The notes below the pieces were generated by a model. It did not search any database. It had not been told where the DNA came from and saw nothing but the letters and a program-made list of their open reading frames with translations. Of a DNA stretch of 64,000 nucleotides, positions 17,784 to 25,900 are shown piece by piece; the stretch's first letter is position 1; each line of letters starts with the position of its first letter. The position numbers and the translations under genes were made by a program. The DNA comes from Variovorax paradoxus NBRC 15149 (lineage in GTDB: Bacteria; Pseudomonadota; Gammaproteobacteria; Burkholderiales; Burkholderiaceae_C), in NCBI RefSeq assembly GCF_001591365.1, contig NZ_BCUT01000001.1, positions 1,364,001 through 1,428,000 of the forward strand, in the 5' to 3' direction.

Positions 17784-18194
17784 TCAGTGCGCCGCAGGAA
17801 ATGGCGGGGCCGCGAACTGCTCCATGCGCCGGCGCAGGCAGAAATCGACCAGGTCGTCGAGCTCGGTGGCCTTGTCGAACACCGCGTCGGCGCCCAGCTG
17901 CGCGCACTTGCGCCGCATCTGCGGCGTCAGGTGGTTGCTGAGCACCACCATCTTCTGGTTCGGATCGCGGTTGCGGCAGGCCTCGAGCACGCCGAAGCCG
18001 GTGCCGTCCTTGAGGAACAGGTCGACGATGGCCAGGTCCCATTGCGACAGGTTGCCCGCGAGCCAGCGCGCGCCCTCGTTCTCGGTTTCGGCCTGGCCCA
18101 CCGGATCGACCCGCGCCACCTCGCGCAGCGTGCCGGCCAGGTTCTCGCGGATGGCGGGGTTGTCCTCGACGATGAAGGTTCTGACGGTGTCCAT
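17784..18194 (-). CDS. Single-domain response regulator (receiver only)
   Basis: 136 residues, a CheY-like receiver without an output domain. The acidic pair is E10-D11, the phosphoacceptor D58 lies in LAIVDLFLKDG, S86 takes the conserved Ser/Thr place, and K108 lies in FDKAT. No histidine kinase lies nearby, so its partner is encoded elsewhere. It converges on the phosphate transporter gene with a 16-base gap and lies downstream of the quinone oxidoreductase gene on the same strand, separated by about 100 bases. Confidence 0.9.
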   Translation of the reverse strand: MDTVRTFIVEDNPAIRENLAGTLREVARVDPVGQAETENEGARWLAGNLSQWDLAIVDLFLKDGTGFGVLEACRNRDPNQKMVVLSNHLTPQMRRKCAQLGADAVFDKATELDDLVDFCLRRRMEQFAAPPFPAAH

Positions 18195-18295
18195 GGCGCG
18201 GGCCTTCGCTGGCTTTGCTGAAGGCTACAAAGTGCGCCTTGCACAAGACGCAGGCATGACACCCCACCGCGGGTAGGACGGCGGCTGGCCCGGCC

Positions 18296-19282
18296 TCAGA
18301 GCGTGAGGATGGTGCAGCCGGTGGTCTTGCGCGCTTCCAGGTCGCGATGCGCCTGCTGCACGTCGGCCAGTGCATAGCGCTGGTCGATCGGGATCTTCAC
18401 CGCGCCGCTCTGCACCACGGCGAACAGGTCGTCGGCCATGGCCTGCGTGCTCTCGCGCGTGGCGATGTGCGTGAACAGCGTCGGTCGCGTCACGTAGAGC
18501 GAGCCCTTGGACGCCAGCGTGCCCAGGCTGATCGGCGGTACCGGGCCCGAGCCGTTGCCGAACACAGCCAGCAGGCCGAACGGGCGCAGGCAGTCGATGG
18601 AGCCTTCCCAGGTGTCCTTGCCGACCGAGTCGTACACCACCTTCACGCCCTTACCGCCGGTGATCTCCTTCACGCGGGCCGCGAAGTTCTCGGTGCTGTA
18701 GTTGATGGCATGCGCCGCGCCGTGTTCGAGCGCGAGCTTGCACTTGGCGTCGCTGCCGGCCGTGCCAATCAGCTGCAGGCCGAGCGCCTTGGCCCACTGG
18801 CAGGCGATCAGGCCGACGCCGCCGGCCGCCGCATGGAACAGGATGAAGTCGCCGGGCTGCAGGCCTTCGGCCGGCAGCGTCTTCTTCAGCAGGTATTGCG
18901 TCGTGAGGCCCTTGAGCATCATGGCCGCGCCGGTCTCGAAGGAGATCGCATCGGGCAGCTTGCAGACATTCTTGGCCGGCATCACGCGCAGCTCGCTGTA
19001 GGCACCGGGCGGCTGGCTCGCATAGGCGGCGCGATCGCCGGCCTTCAGGTGCGCCACGCCTTCGCCCACGGCCTCGACCACACCCGAGGCTTCCATGCCC
19101 AGCTGCAGCGGCATCTGGAACGGATAGAGCCCGCTGCGCTGGTAGGTGTCGATGAAGTTCAGGCCCACGGCCTTGTGGCGGATGCGGATCTCGCCGGGGC
19201 CGGGCTCGCCCACCTCGACGTCGACGATCTTCAGTTCCTCGGGGCCGCCATGGCGGTCGATACGGACGGCTTTGCTCATCAT
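18296..19282 (-). CDS. Quinone oxidoreductase (zeta-crystallin type)
   Basis: 328 residues from ATG 19282, chosen because GGAGA lies 8 bases upstream; the longer frame to 19321 has no support. It is a zinc-free medium-chain dehydrogenase that reduces quinones with NADPH. The NADPH-binding fold shows HAAAGGVGLIACQWAKALG. The N-terminus MMSKAVRIDRHGGPEELKI and the absence of zinc-ligand cysteines fit QorA. It is divergent from the DMT transporter gene, with about 98 bases between them for both promoters. Confidence 0.93.
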   Translation of the reverse strand: MMSKAVRIDRHGGPEELKIVDVEVGEPGPGEIRIRHKAVGLNFIDTYQRSGLYPFQMPLQLGMEASGVVEAVGEGVAHLKAGDRAAYASQPPGAYSELRVMPAKNVCKLPDAISFETGAAMMLKGLTTQYLLKKTLPAEGLQPGDFILFHAAAGGVGLIACQWAKALGLQLIGTAGSDAKCKLALEHGAAHAINYSTENFAARVKEITGGKGVKVVYDSVGKDTWEGSIDCLRPFGLLAVFGNGSGPVPPISLGTLASKGSLYVTRPTLFTHIATRESTQAMADDLFAVVQSGAVKIPIDQRYALADVQQAHRDLEARKTTGCTILTL

Positions 19283-19380
19283 CTTTGCAGTCTCCAGTCG
19301 CACAGAAAAGAAGAGGCGCATGGTGCCACGTTTGGCCTTCGCGCGACGGGGGCGGGGAATGCCCGGTAGAGTCGGCGGCC

Positions 19381-20289
19381 ATGCAGATCCAGCAGCGCCT
19401 CACGCCTTCCACCGTCTTCCTGCTCACCGTGCCGCCGCTGCTGTGGGCGAGCAATGCGGTGGTCGGCCGCCTGGTGCGCGACCTGGTGTCGCCGCTCACG
19501 CTGAACTTCGTGCGCTGGGTCATCGCGTTCGTGCTGCTGCTGCCGCTCGCATGGCCGGTGCTGCGCCGCGGCAGCCCGATGTGGGCGCACTGGAAGCGCT
19601 ATTCGGTGCTGGGGCTGCTGGGCATCGGCAGCTACAACGCATTCCAGTACCTGGCGCTGCAGACCTCCGCGCCGATCAACGTCACGCTGGTGGGCTCCAG
19701 CCTGCCGCTGTGGATGCTGGCGGTGGGCGGCATTTTCTTCGGCGCGCGTGTCGGCGGGCGCGAGATCGGCGGCTCGCTGCTCTCGATGCTGGGCGTGCTG
19801 CTGGTGCTGAGCCGGGGCGAATGGCGGCAGCTGCTCGCGCTGCGGCTGGTGCCGGGCGATCTCTACATGATCCTGGGCACCATCGCCTGGGCGTTCTACA
19901 GCTGGTTCCTGGTGCGCACGCGGGAGCCGCAGGACGTGCGGCAGGACTGGGCCGCGTTCCTGATGGCACAGCTGGTGTTCGGCCTCGCATGGTCGGGCCT
20001 GTTCGCGGCCGGGGAATGGACGCTGGCCGATGCGCGCATGGAGCTCGGATGGCCGCTGCTGGCGGCGCTGGCCTTCATCGGCATCGGCCCGGCCGTGGTG
20101 GCCTACCGCTGCTGGGGCAGCGGCGTGCAGCATGCGGGGCCGCAGGCCGCGAGCTTCTTCATGAACCTCACGCCGCTGTTCGCCGCGCTGCTGTCCGCGG
20201 CCTTCCTGCGCGAGCCGCCGCACTGGTACCACGGCGCGGCCTTTGCGCTGATCGTGGGCGGCATCGTGATCTCGTCACGGCGCCCATAG
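19381..20289 (+). CDS. EamA/DMT-family transporter
   Basis: 302 residues from ATG 19381 with ten predicted membrane segments arranged as two EamA repeats of five. Family-like stretches include LLWASNAVVGRLVRDL near the N-terminus and FFMNLTPLFAALLSAAFL near the end. Such proteins usually export amino acids or metabolites; the substrate cannot be inferred. The frame extends upstream to 19285, but that part is not membrane-like and lies in the divergent promoter region. Confidence 0.88.
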   Translation: MQIQQRLTPSTVFLLTVPPLLWASNAVVGRLVRDLVSPLTLNFVRWVIAFVLLLPLAWPVLRRGSPMWAHWKRYSVLGLLGIGSYNAFQYLALQTSAPINVTLVGSSLPLWMLAVGGIFFGARVGGREIGGSLLSMLGVLLVLSRGEWRQLLALRLVPGDLYMILGTIAWAFYSWFLVRTREPQDVRQDWAAFLMAQLVFGLAWSGLFAAGEWTLADARMELGWPLLAALAFIGIGPAVVAYRCWGSGVQHAGPQAASFFMNLTPLFAALLSAAFLREPPHWYHGAAFALIVGGIVISSRRP

Positions 20290-20328
20290 CCGCGCGCGGC
20301 ACGAAGCGCGCGCAGCCTGGGGGCGAGC

Positions 20329-21123
20329 TCAGTACGTGCCGGGGTAGGCGCCGCCGTCGGCCAACACGTTCTGTCCCGTCATGTAGCCGGCCTGCATGCT
20401 GCAGAGGAAGGCGCAGATCGCGCCGAACTCGGCGGGCGTGCCGAAGCGCCTGGCCGGAATGTTCTTCTTGCGGGCTTCCCACACGGTGTCGAAGTCTTGT
20501 CCCGACTTCTGCGCTGCGCCGGCCATCGTGCCCTTCAGGCGGTCGGTGTCGAAGGAACCGGGCAGCAGGTTGTTGATGGTCACGCCCTGCGCGGCGATGG
20601 GCGTGCGCGCCACGCCGGCCACGAAGCCCGTGAGGCCGCTGCGCGCACCGTTGGAGAGGCCGAGGATGTCGATGGGCGACTTCACCGAGCTCGAGGTGAT
20701 GTTGACGATGCGCCCGAAGCCGCGCTTGGCCATGCCGTCGACCGTGGCCTTGATGAGCTCGATCGGCGTCAGCATGTTGGCGTCGACGGCCTTGATCCAT
20801 GCCTCGCGGTCCCAGTTGCGGAAATCGCCCGGAGGCGGGCCGCCGGCGTTGGTGACGACGATGTCGAAGTCGTGGCCGAGCGCGAACACCGCCGCGCGGC
20901 CGGCCTCGGTCGTGATGTCGGCGGCCACGTGCTTGACGAAAGGCGCCGGCGAGCCGGCTGCCGCTGCGGCCAGCTTCGCAGCCGCCGCTTCGAGCACCTC
21001 GGCGCCGCGCGCCACGATCACCACGTTCACGCCCTCGCGCACCAGGGCCTCGGCGCAGCCGTAGCCCAGTCCCTTGCTCGCGCCGCACACCAGCGCGGTC
21101 TTGCCTGCAATGCCCAAATCCAT
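20329..21123 (-). CDS. Atypical short-chain dehydrogenase/reductase
   Basis: 264 residues of the SDR fold. The cofactor motif GASKGLGYG and the NAGG motif are present. The usual active-site Tyr-x-x-x-Lys is not: the matching segment reads LGLSNGARSGL, with no Tyr or Lys, although the preceding NITSSS serine region is kept. It may be a non-catalytic or altered member of the FabG-like family. It is the last gene of a minus-strand operon after a Bug receptor, a GGT-like enzyme and an EamA transporter, starting 26 bases after the latter. Confidence 0.86.
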   Translation of the reverse strand: MDLGIAGKTALVCGASKGLGYGCAEALVREGVNVVIVARGAEVLEAAAAKLAAAAAGSPAPFVKHVAADITTEAGRAAVFALGHDFDIVVTNAGGPPPGDFRNWDREAWIKAVDANMLTPIELIKATVDGMAKRGFGRIVNITSSSVKSPIDILGLSNGARSGLTGFVAGVARTPIAAQGVTINNLLPGSFDTDRLKGTMAGAAQKSGQDFDTVWEARKKNIPARRFGTPAEFGAICAFLCSMQAGYMTGQNVLADGGAYPGTY

Positions 21124-21149
21124 GTTGTTGCTCCTTGACTGCAGGAGCG

Positions 21150-22115
21150 CTAGCGCCCCGTGCGTGTGAAAACGAAGATGCCCGCAATCACGAGCACCGT
21201 GCCGGCCGCGATCCACGCGGTGAACGGCTCGCCGAGTATGACCACGCCCATGAGGATGGTCGACAGCGGCCCGATCATGCCGGTTTGCGCGGCCATGGCC
21301 GGGCCGATGCGCTCGATGGCCATCATGACCATGAGGACAGGCACCGCCGTGCACAGCGTGGCGTTGAGCACCGACAGCCAGATGACCTCGGGCGCCACCT
21401 GCATTGCGGCGCTCATCGGCCGCGTGAGCGCGAACTGCAGGATGCACAGCAGGCAGGCCACGGTGGTGGCCAGGCCCACGAGCCGCAGCGAGCCCAGGCG
21501 CTTGACGAATTCGCCGCTGTAGACAAGGTAGGCCGCATAGCTCACGGCGCTCAGGAACACGAGGAAGGTGCCCCAGGCCGCCGCCCCGCCGCCCTTGCCG
21601 CCGCCGCCGATCCAGAGCTCGTGCCCGAACACGAGCAGCACGCCGGCATAGCTCACGATCATGCCGAGCACCTGCGGCCGCGTGGCGCGCCGCCGGTACA
21701 GGAGCCAGCCGAACAGCAGCACCAGCGTGGGGTTGAGATAGAGAATGAGCCGCTCGAAGCTGGCCGAGATGTAGGCGAGCCCGGCAAAGTCGAGAAAGCT
21801 CGCCAGGTAGTAGCCCGAGAAGCCGAGCCCGGCCACGCCGAACCAGTCGCGCAAGGTGAGCGCGGGCTTGCCGCGGCCGGCCCACCACGCCATCACCGCG
21901 AACAGCGGCAGCGCGAACAGCATGCGCAGCATGATCAGCGTGATCGCATCCACGCCGTAGCGGTACGCCAGCTTGACGATGATGGCCTTGCCGCTGAACG
22001 CGACCGCGCCGAGCGAGGCGAGGATGAGGCCGGGCGCAAGGCTCCTTGCGCCGCTGGCAGAAGAAGAAGAAGAAGAAGAAGAGGGAATGCCGGTCTGTAC
22101 GGCGGACTTGGTCAT
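21150..22115 (-). CDS. EamA/DMT-family transporter with poly-serine N-terminus
   Basis: 321 residues with ten predicted membrane segments in two EamA halves. The N-terminal tail contains an uninterrupted run of eight serines, encoded by a GAA/TTC trinucleotide tract at about 22060-22083. The tract can change length without shifting the frame, so it would only alter the cytoplasmic tail. The gene lies 21 bases after the GGT-like gene and 26 before the SDR gene in the same operon. The substrate is unknown. Confidence 0.88.
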   Translation of the reverse strand: MTKSAVQTGIPSSSSSSSSASGARSLAPGLILASLGAVAFSGKAIIVKLAYRYGVDAITLIMLRMLFALPLFAVMAWWAGRGKPALTLRDWFGVAGLGFSGYYLASFLDFAGLAYISASFERLILYLNPTLVLLFGWLLYRRRATRPQVLGMIVSYAGVLLVFGHELWIGGGGKGGGAAAWGTFLVFLSAVSYAAYLVYSGEFVKRLGSLRLVGLATTVACLLCILQFALTRPMSAAMQVAPEVIWLSVLNATLCTAVPVLMVMMAIERIGPAMAAQTGMIGPLSTILMGVVILGEPFTAWIAAGTVLVIAGIFVFTRTGR

Positions 22116-22136
22116 TCCCCGATCATCGCGTAGCCG

Positions 22137-23750
22137 TCAAAAGCCTGCCGCAAGGCCATCGCGGCGCGGATCGCTGGCGGCCACGTAGCCTTCGACCGAC
22201 GGATCGCCCGCGCGCCAGATGAACTGGCCGGCGCCGAAGTCCTGGTAGGAGTCGTCGATCACGTCCAGGTGATGGCCGAGCTCGCGCAGGCCCTGCACCG
22301 TGGCCGAGTCCATTGCGGCCTCGACGTTGATCTCGAGCCCCGCGTTGAAGCGCCAGCGCGGCGCGTCGCAGGCGGCCTGCGGGTTCTGCTTGTAGTCGAG
22401 CATGCGCACCAGCGTCTGCATGTGGCCTTGCGGCTGCATGTTGCCGCCCATCACCCCGAAGCTCATCACCGGCTGGCCGTCCTTGGTAAGGAAGGCCGGG
22501 ATGATGGTGTGGAACGGCCGCTTGCCCGGCGCCACGACGTTCGGGCTCTCGGCCTTGAGGCTGAAGCCATGGCCGCGGTTCTGCAGGCTGATGCCGAACT
22601 CGGGCTCCACGCAGCCCGAGCCGAAGCCCATGTAGTTGCTCTGGATGAAGCTCACCATCATGCCGCTCTCGTCGGCCGCCGTGAGGTAGATGGTGCCGCC
22701 CTTGACGGGGTTGCCGGCCTTGAAGTCCTGTGCCTTTTTCACGTCGATGAGTCTCGCACGCGATGCGAGGTAGGAGTCATCGAGCATTTGCGCGGGTGTC
22801 ACCGTCATCGACGATGGCTCCGACACATAGCGGTAGACGTCGGCGAAGGCGAGCTTCATCGCCTCGATCTGCAGGTGCTGCGAAGCGACCGAGTCGACCG
22901 GCAGCGAGGCGATGTCGAACTTTTCCAAGATGCCGAGCGCGATCAGCGCCGCAATGCCCTGCCCGTTGGGCGGAATCTCGTGCAGCGTGTGGCCGCGGTA
23001 GTCGCGCGAGATCGGCTTGACCCATTCGGGCTGGTAGGCCGAGAGGTCGGCCACCGTGAGCGAGCCGCCCTGCTCCTTCGAGAACCTGGCAAGCGCCTCG
23101 GCAATCTCGCCGCTGTAGTAGGCCTCGCCCTTGGTGCGGGAAATGGCCTTGAGCGCGCGCGCGGCGGCCGTGAAGCGGAACAGCTCGCCCACTTCGGGTG
23201 CGCGGCCCCAGGGCATGAAGGTCTGCGCGAAGCCCGCCACCGATGCCAGCACCGGCGTGGCCGCGGCCCACTTCTGCTGCACCACCGGCGGCACCAGGTA
23301 GCCGCGCTCGGCGATGTCGATGGCCGGTGCCAGCAGGTCGGCGAAAGGCAGCTTGCCGAAGCGCTCGCTGAGCGCCACCCAGCCGCGCACCGCGCCCGGC
23401 ACGGTGACCGAATCAATGCCGCGCATCGGCGGCGTGGCGGCGTCGGCGCCGTACTTGGCCTTGAAGTAGTCGGGCGTCCAGGCCTTGGGCGCAGGGCCCG
23501 AGGCGTTGAGGCCGTGCAGTTCCTTGCCGTCCCACAGGATGCAGAAGGCGTCGCTGCCCAGGCCGTTGCTCACGGGCTCGACCAGCGTCATCACGGCCGC
23601 GGTGGCAATGGCCGCATCGACGGCATTGCCGCCCTGCTGCAGCATGCGCAGCCCCGCCTGCGAGGCGAGCGGGTGCGAGGTCGACACCACGTTGCGCGCG
23701 AAGATCGGAATGCGGGTGGAGAGGTAGGGATTGCTGAAGTCGAAATTCAT
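22137..23750 (-). CDS. Gamma-glutamyltransferase-family hydrolase
   Basis: 537 residues from ATG 23750 (MNFDFSNPYL). GGTs are made as proenzymes and cut themselves before a catalytic threonine; here Thr353 in KGGTIYLTAADESG fits. Other family motifs are GGNAVDAAIAT, VPGAVRGW and PPNGQGIAALI. The N-terminus shows no signal peptide, unlike classical periplasmic GGT, so it likely acts in the cytoplasm on an imported compound. It lies 14 bases after a Bug-type binding-protein gene. It may belong to the GGT branch with acylase or amide-hydrolase activity; substrate unknown. Confidence 0.9.
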   Translation of the reverse strand: MNFDFSNPYLSTRIPIFARNVVSTSHPLASQAGLRMLQQGGNAVDAAIATAAVMTLVEPVSNGLGSDAFCILWDGKELHGLNASGPAPKAWTPDYFKAKYGADAATPPMRGIDSVTVPGAVRGWVALSERFGKLPFADLLAPAIDIAERGYLVPPVVQQKWAAATPVLASVAGFAQTFMPWGRAPEVGELFRFTAAARALKAISRTKGEAYYSGEIAEALARFSKEQGGSLTVADLSAYQPEWVKPISRDYRGHTLHEIPPNGQGIAALIALGILEKFDIASLPVDSVASQHLQIEAMKLAFADVYRYVSEPSSMTVTPAQMLDDSYLASRARLIDVKKAQDFKAGNPVKGGTIYLTAADESGMMVSFIQSNYMGFGSGCVEPEFGISLQNRGHGFSLKAESPNVVAPGKRPFHTIIPAFLTKDGQPVMSFGVMGGNMQPQGHMQTLVRMLDYKQNPQAACDAPRWRFNAGLEINVEAAMDSATVQGLRELGHHLDVIDDSYQDFGAGQFIWRAGDPSVEGYVAASDPRRDGLAAGF

Positions 23751-23764
23751 GGGAATGTGCTCGC

Positions 23765-24739
23765 TTATTCGTTGGTGATCTTGCGCTCGACCACGATCTT
23801 TTTCCACTTGGCGGCATCGGCCGCCACCATTTTGGCGAACTGCTCGGGCGTTCCGGCGGCGGCAGGCTCGATGCCCAGGCGCGACAGTTTTTCCTTCACC
23901 TCGGGATCGGCCAGCGCCTCGTTCGCGGCCTTGTTGACGCGCGCCACGATGTCCGCCGGCAGGCCCTTGGGACCGTAGAAGCCGAACCAGGTGTTCGACT
24001 CGAAGCCCGGCAGCGTGTCGGCGATCGGCGGCAGTTCGGGTGCCAGCGGGCTGCGCTTGAGCGTGGTGACGCCCAGCGCGCGCAGCCGGCCGTCGCGCAC
24101 GTGCGGCATGCCGGTGGGAAGCGAGTCGAACAGCACGTCGACCTTGCCGCTGATCAGGTCGGGAATGGCCAGCGCGGTGCCCTTGTAGGGAATGTGGGTC
24201 ACGAACACGCCGGCCTGCGCCTTGAAGAGCTCCGCAGTGAGCTGCACGATGGTGCCGTTGCCGCTGGACGCGTAGTTGAGCTTGCCGGGGTTCTTCTTTG
24301 CGTGGTCAATCCATTCGCGCACGGTCTTTGCGGGCGAGTTGACCGGCACCAGCATGATGCTCGGCGCATCGCCCACGTGCGCGATGGGCGTGAAGTCGCG
24401 CACCGTGTCATAGGGCAGCTTGCTGGTGATGGCCGGCCCGATGGAGTGGGTGCTGGTGGTGGCCAGCAGCAGCGTGTAGCCGTCGGCCGGCGCCTTCGCG
24501 GCCATGTCGGAGCCGATGGCGCCGCCCGCGCCCGGCTTGTTGTCGATGATCAGCGGGGTGCCGAGCTTTTCGCTCATCTTCTGCCCGAGCGTGCGGGCGA
24601 AGAGGTCGGTTGCGCCGGCCGCCGGGAACGGCACGATCAGCCGCACCGGCTTGTTCGGATAGCCCTGGGCCACGCTGGCCGTCGATGCAGCCACGCAAAG
24701 CGCCGCCGCGGCCGCTTGGAGGAACTGGATTCTTTTCAT
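23765..24739 (-). CDS. Bug-family periplasmic binding protein (TTT system)
   Basis: 324 residues from ATG 24739 with a signal peptide ending near VAQ-GYPNKP. The mature start YPNKPVRLIVPFPAAGATD and the motif GADGYTLL-like ADGYTLLLATTSTH mark the Bug/TctC receptors that are abundant in Burkholderiales. They present carboxylic acids to TctAB permeases. It leads an operon with a GGT-like enzyme, an EamA transporter and an SDR. It is divergent from a LysR gene, which probably controls it. The tctBA genes just beyond the LysR gene could be its membrane partner. Confidence 0.93.
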   Translation of the reverse strand: MKRIQFLQAAAAALCVAASTASVAQGYPNKPVRLIVPFPAAGATDLFARTLGQKMSEKLGTPLIIDNKPGAGGAIGSDMAAKAPADGYTLLLATTSTHSIGPAITSKLPYDTVRDFTPIAHVGDAPSIMLVPVNSPAKTVREWIDHAKKNPGKLNYASSGNGTIVQLTAELFKAQAGVFVTHIPYKGTALAIPDLISGKVDVLFDSLPTGMPHVRDGRLRALGVTTLKRSPLAPELPPIADTLPGFESNTWFGFYGPKGLPADIVARVNKAANEALADPEVKEKLSRLGIEPAAAGTPEQFAKMVAADAAKWKKIVVERKITNE

Positions 24740-24836
24740 GGTGCTGATTCTGGCCCGGTGGAGAAAAGCTCGCATGCTATGCAGCCGCCGCACATCAAGC
24801 CAGATAATCCAGCTTATTCAACTATGAGCGCTGCTT
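24740..24836. promoter_or_regulatory. Divergent control region, Bug operon and LysR gene
   Basis: These 97 bases must hold the promoters of both genes. ATAATCCAGCTTAT at 24804-24817 is an AT-rich imperfect dyad (ATAA, 6 bases, TTAT), 20 bases before the LysR start and a candidate regulator site. The spacing is one base off the usual LysR T-N11-A, so the assignment is weak. Confidence 0.4.
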
Positions 24837-25763
24837 ATGACGAAGAACGCCACGGAGGAAGTCTCGCTGCAGCAGCTGCGGGCGCTGGCGGCGGTCGCCG
24901 AATCGGGCAGCTTCACATTGGCAGCGGAAAGCCTGCAGCTGACGCAGCCGGCCATCAGCCACCTGGTCAAGCGCATGGAAGAGCAGCTCGGACAGCCGCT
25001 CATCGTGCGCGGCCGCCGTATCCAGTTCACGAGCGCGGGCCAAGTGATGGTCGAGACCGCCGTGCGGGCGCTGCGGATGATCGATGAATCGGTGGACGCC
25101 TGCCGCTCGCAGTCGCAGCTGCGCGAAGGACGCGTGGTGCTGGCCGTGGGACACCTCACGGCGGGCGCCCTGCTGCCGCCGATGCTCGGCCGCTTCTCGC
25201 AGAAGCACCCCACGCTGGCCACCACGCTGCTGGACAGCACCGCGGAGCAGATGATCTCGCGCATCCTCTCGCAGGAGGCCGACCTGGGCTTCGGCTCGGA
25301 CATCGGCCAGAAGCACTCGGAGCTGGCGACCGAGCCGCTGTTCACCGAGCGCATGGCCCTCTTCGTACGCGACGACCATCCGCTGGCCCAGCGCGTGGTG
25401 GTCGATGCCCGGCAGCTCGAGGCGCTGCCCTTCATCCACGTGAATCCCGACGCCAACGTGTGGCGCGCCGTGAGCCGCCAGCTGTCGAGCATGGCGAATG
25501 TGTATCCGCGCGTGGTCCACCATGTGTCGATGCTCTCGACGGCCTTCGGCCTGATCCAGGCGGGCGCGGGTGTGGCGCTCCTGCCGCGCTATGTGGAGGT
25601 GCTGATGCCCGGCAACCTGCGCGCCGTGGCTGTCACGCGCCCGGCGCTCGAATACCCGGTCGTCGCCATCCGCCTGGCCAAGCATCCGCTCAATCCCGCG
25701 GCCATGGCTTTTCTCACCATGGCACGACAGCACATGAAACCACCAAGGGCTGCCAGGCCCTGA
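24837..25763 (+). CDS. LysR-family transcriptional regulator
   Basis: 308 residues. The N-terminal winged helix-turn-helix reads FTLAAESLQLTQPAISHLVKR, followed by a linker helix and a periplasmic-binding-like effector domain with PFIHVNPDAN and GLIQAGAGVALLP. It is divergent from the Bug-GGT operon, the usual arrangement for control of a neighbouring catabolic or transport operon. A bidirectional terminator lies right after it. Confidence 0.93.
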   Translation: MTKNATEEVSLQQLRALAAVAESGSFTLAAESLQLTQPAISHLVKRMEEQLGQPLIVRGRRIQFTSAGQVMVETAVRALRMIDESVDACRSQSQLREGRVVLAVGHLTAGALLPPMLGRFSQKHPTLATTLLDSTAEQMISRILSQEADLGFGSDIGQKHSELATEPLFTERMALFVRDDHPLAQRVVVDARQLEALPFIHVNPDANVWRAVSRQLSSMANVYPRVVHHVSMLSTAFGLIQAGAGVALLPRYVEVLMPGNLRAVAVTRPALEYPVVAIRLAKHPLNPAAMAFLTMARQHMKPPRAARP

Positions 25764-25773
25764 AAAAGAAAAC

Positions 25774-25800
25774 GGCGCCCGAAGGCGCCGCCGTATTTTT
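25774..25800. terminator. Intrinsic terminator after the LysR gene
   Basis: A 6 bp perfect stem GGCGCC (25774-25779 and 25784-25789) with a CGAA loop is followed by CCGTATTTTT. An A-rich tract (AAAAAGAAAA) precedes it, so it could also work for minus-strand transcripts from tctBA. Confidence 0.82.
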
Positions 25801-25803
25801 CGT

Positions 25804-25896
25804 GGAACACCGCGGAACCGGCTATGCCGGGCCGCTGGTGTTGCCCCCTTGAGGGGGGAGTCGAGCTACACGAAGTGAGCGAGGGACGGGGGTGGG
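25804..25896. repeat. 93 bp interspersed repeat, family 2, copy 1
   Basis: This stretch is the reverse complement of 34766-34858, with two mismatches over 93 bases. It contains nested palindromes, including AACACC against GGTGTT and CCCCCTTGAGGGGG. It fills the space between the LysR terminator and the tctA stop, ending 4 bases before the tctA stop codon. Confidence 0.88.
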
Positions 25897-25900
25897 CCGT

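Noticed and set aside
22060..22083. GAA tract as a phase-variation switch
   Set aside because: The unit is three bases, so changes in number keep the frame open, and the tract is inside the coding region rather than the promoter.
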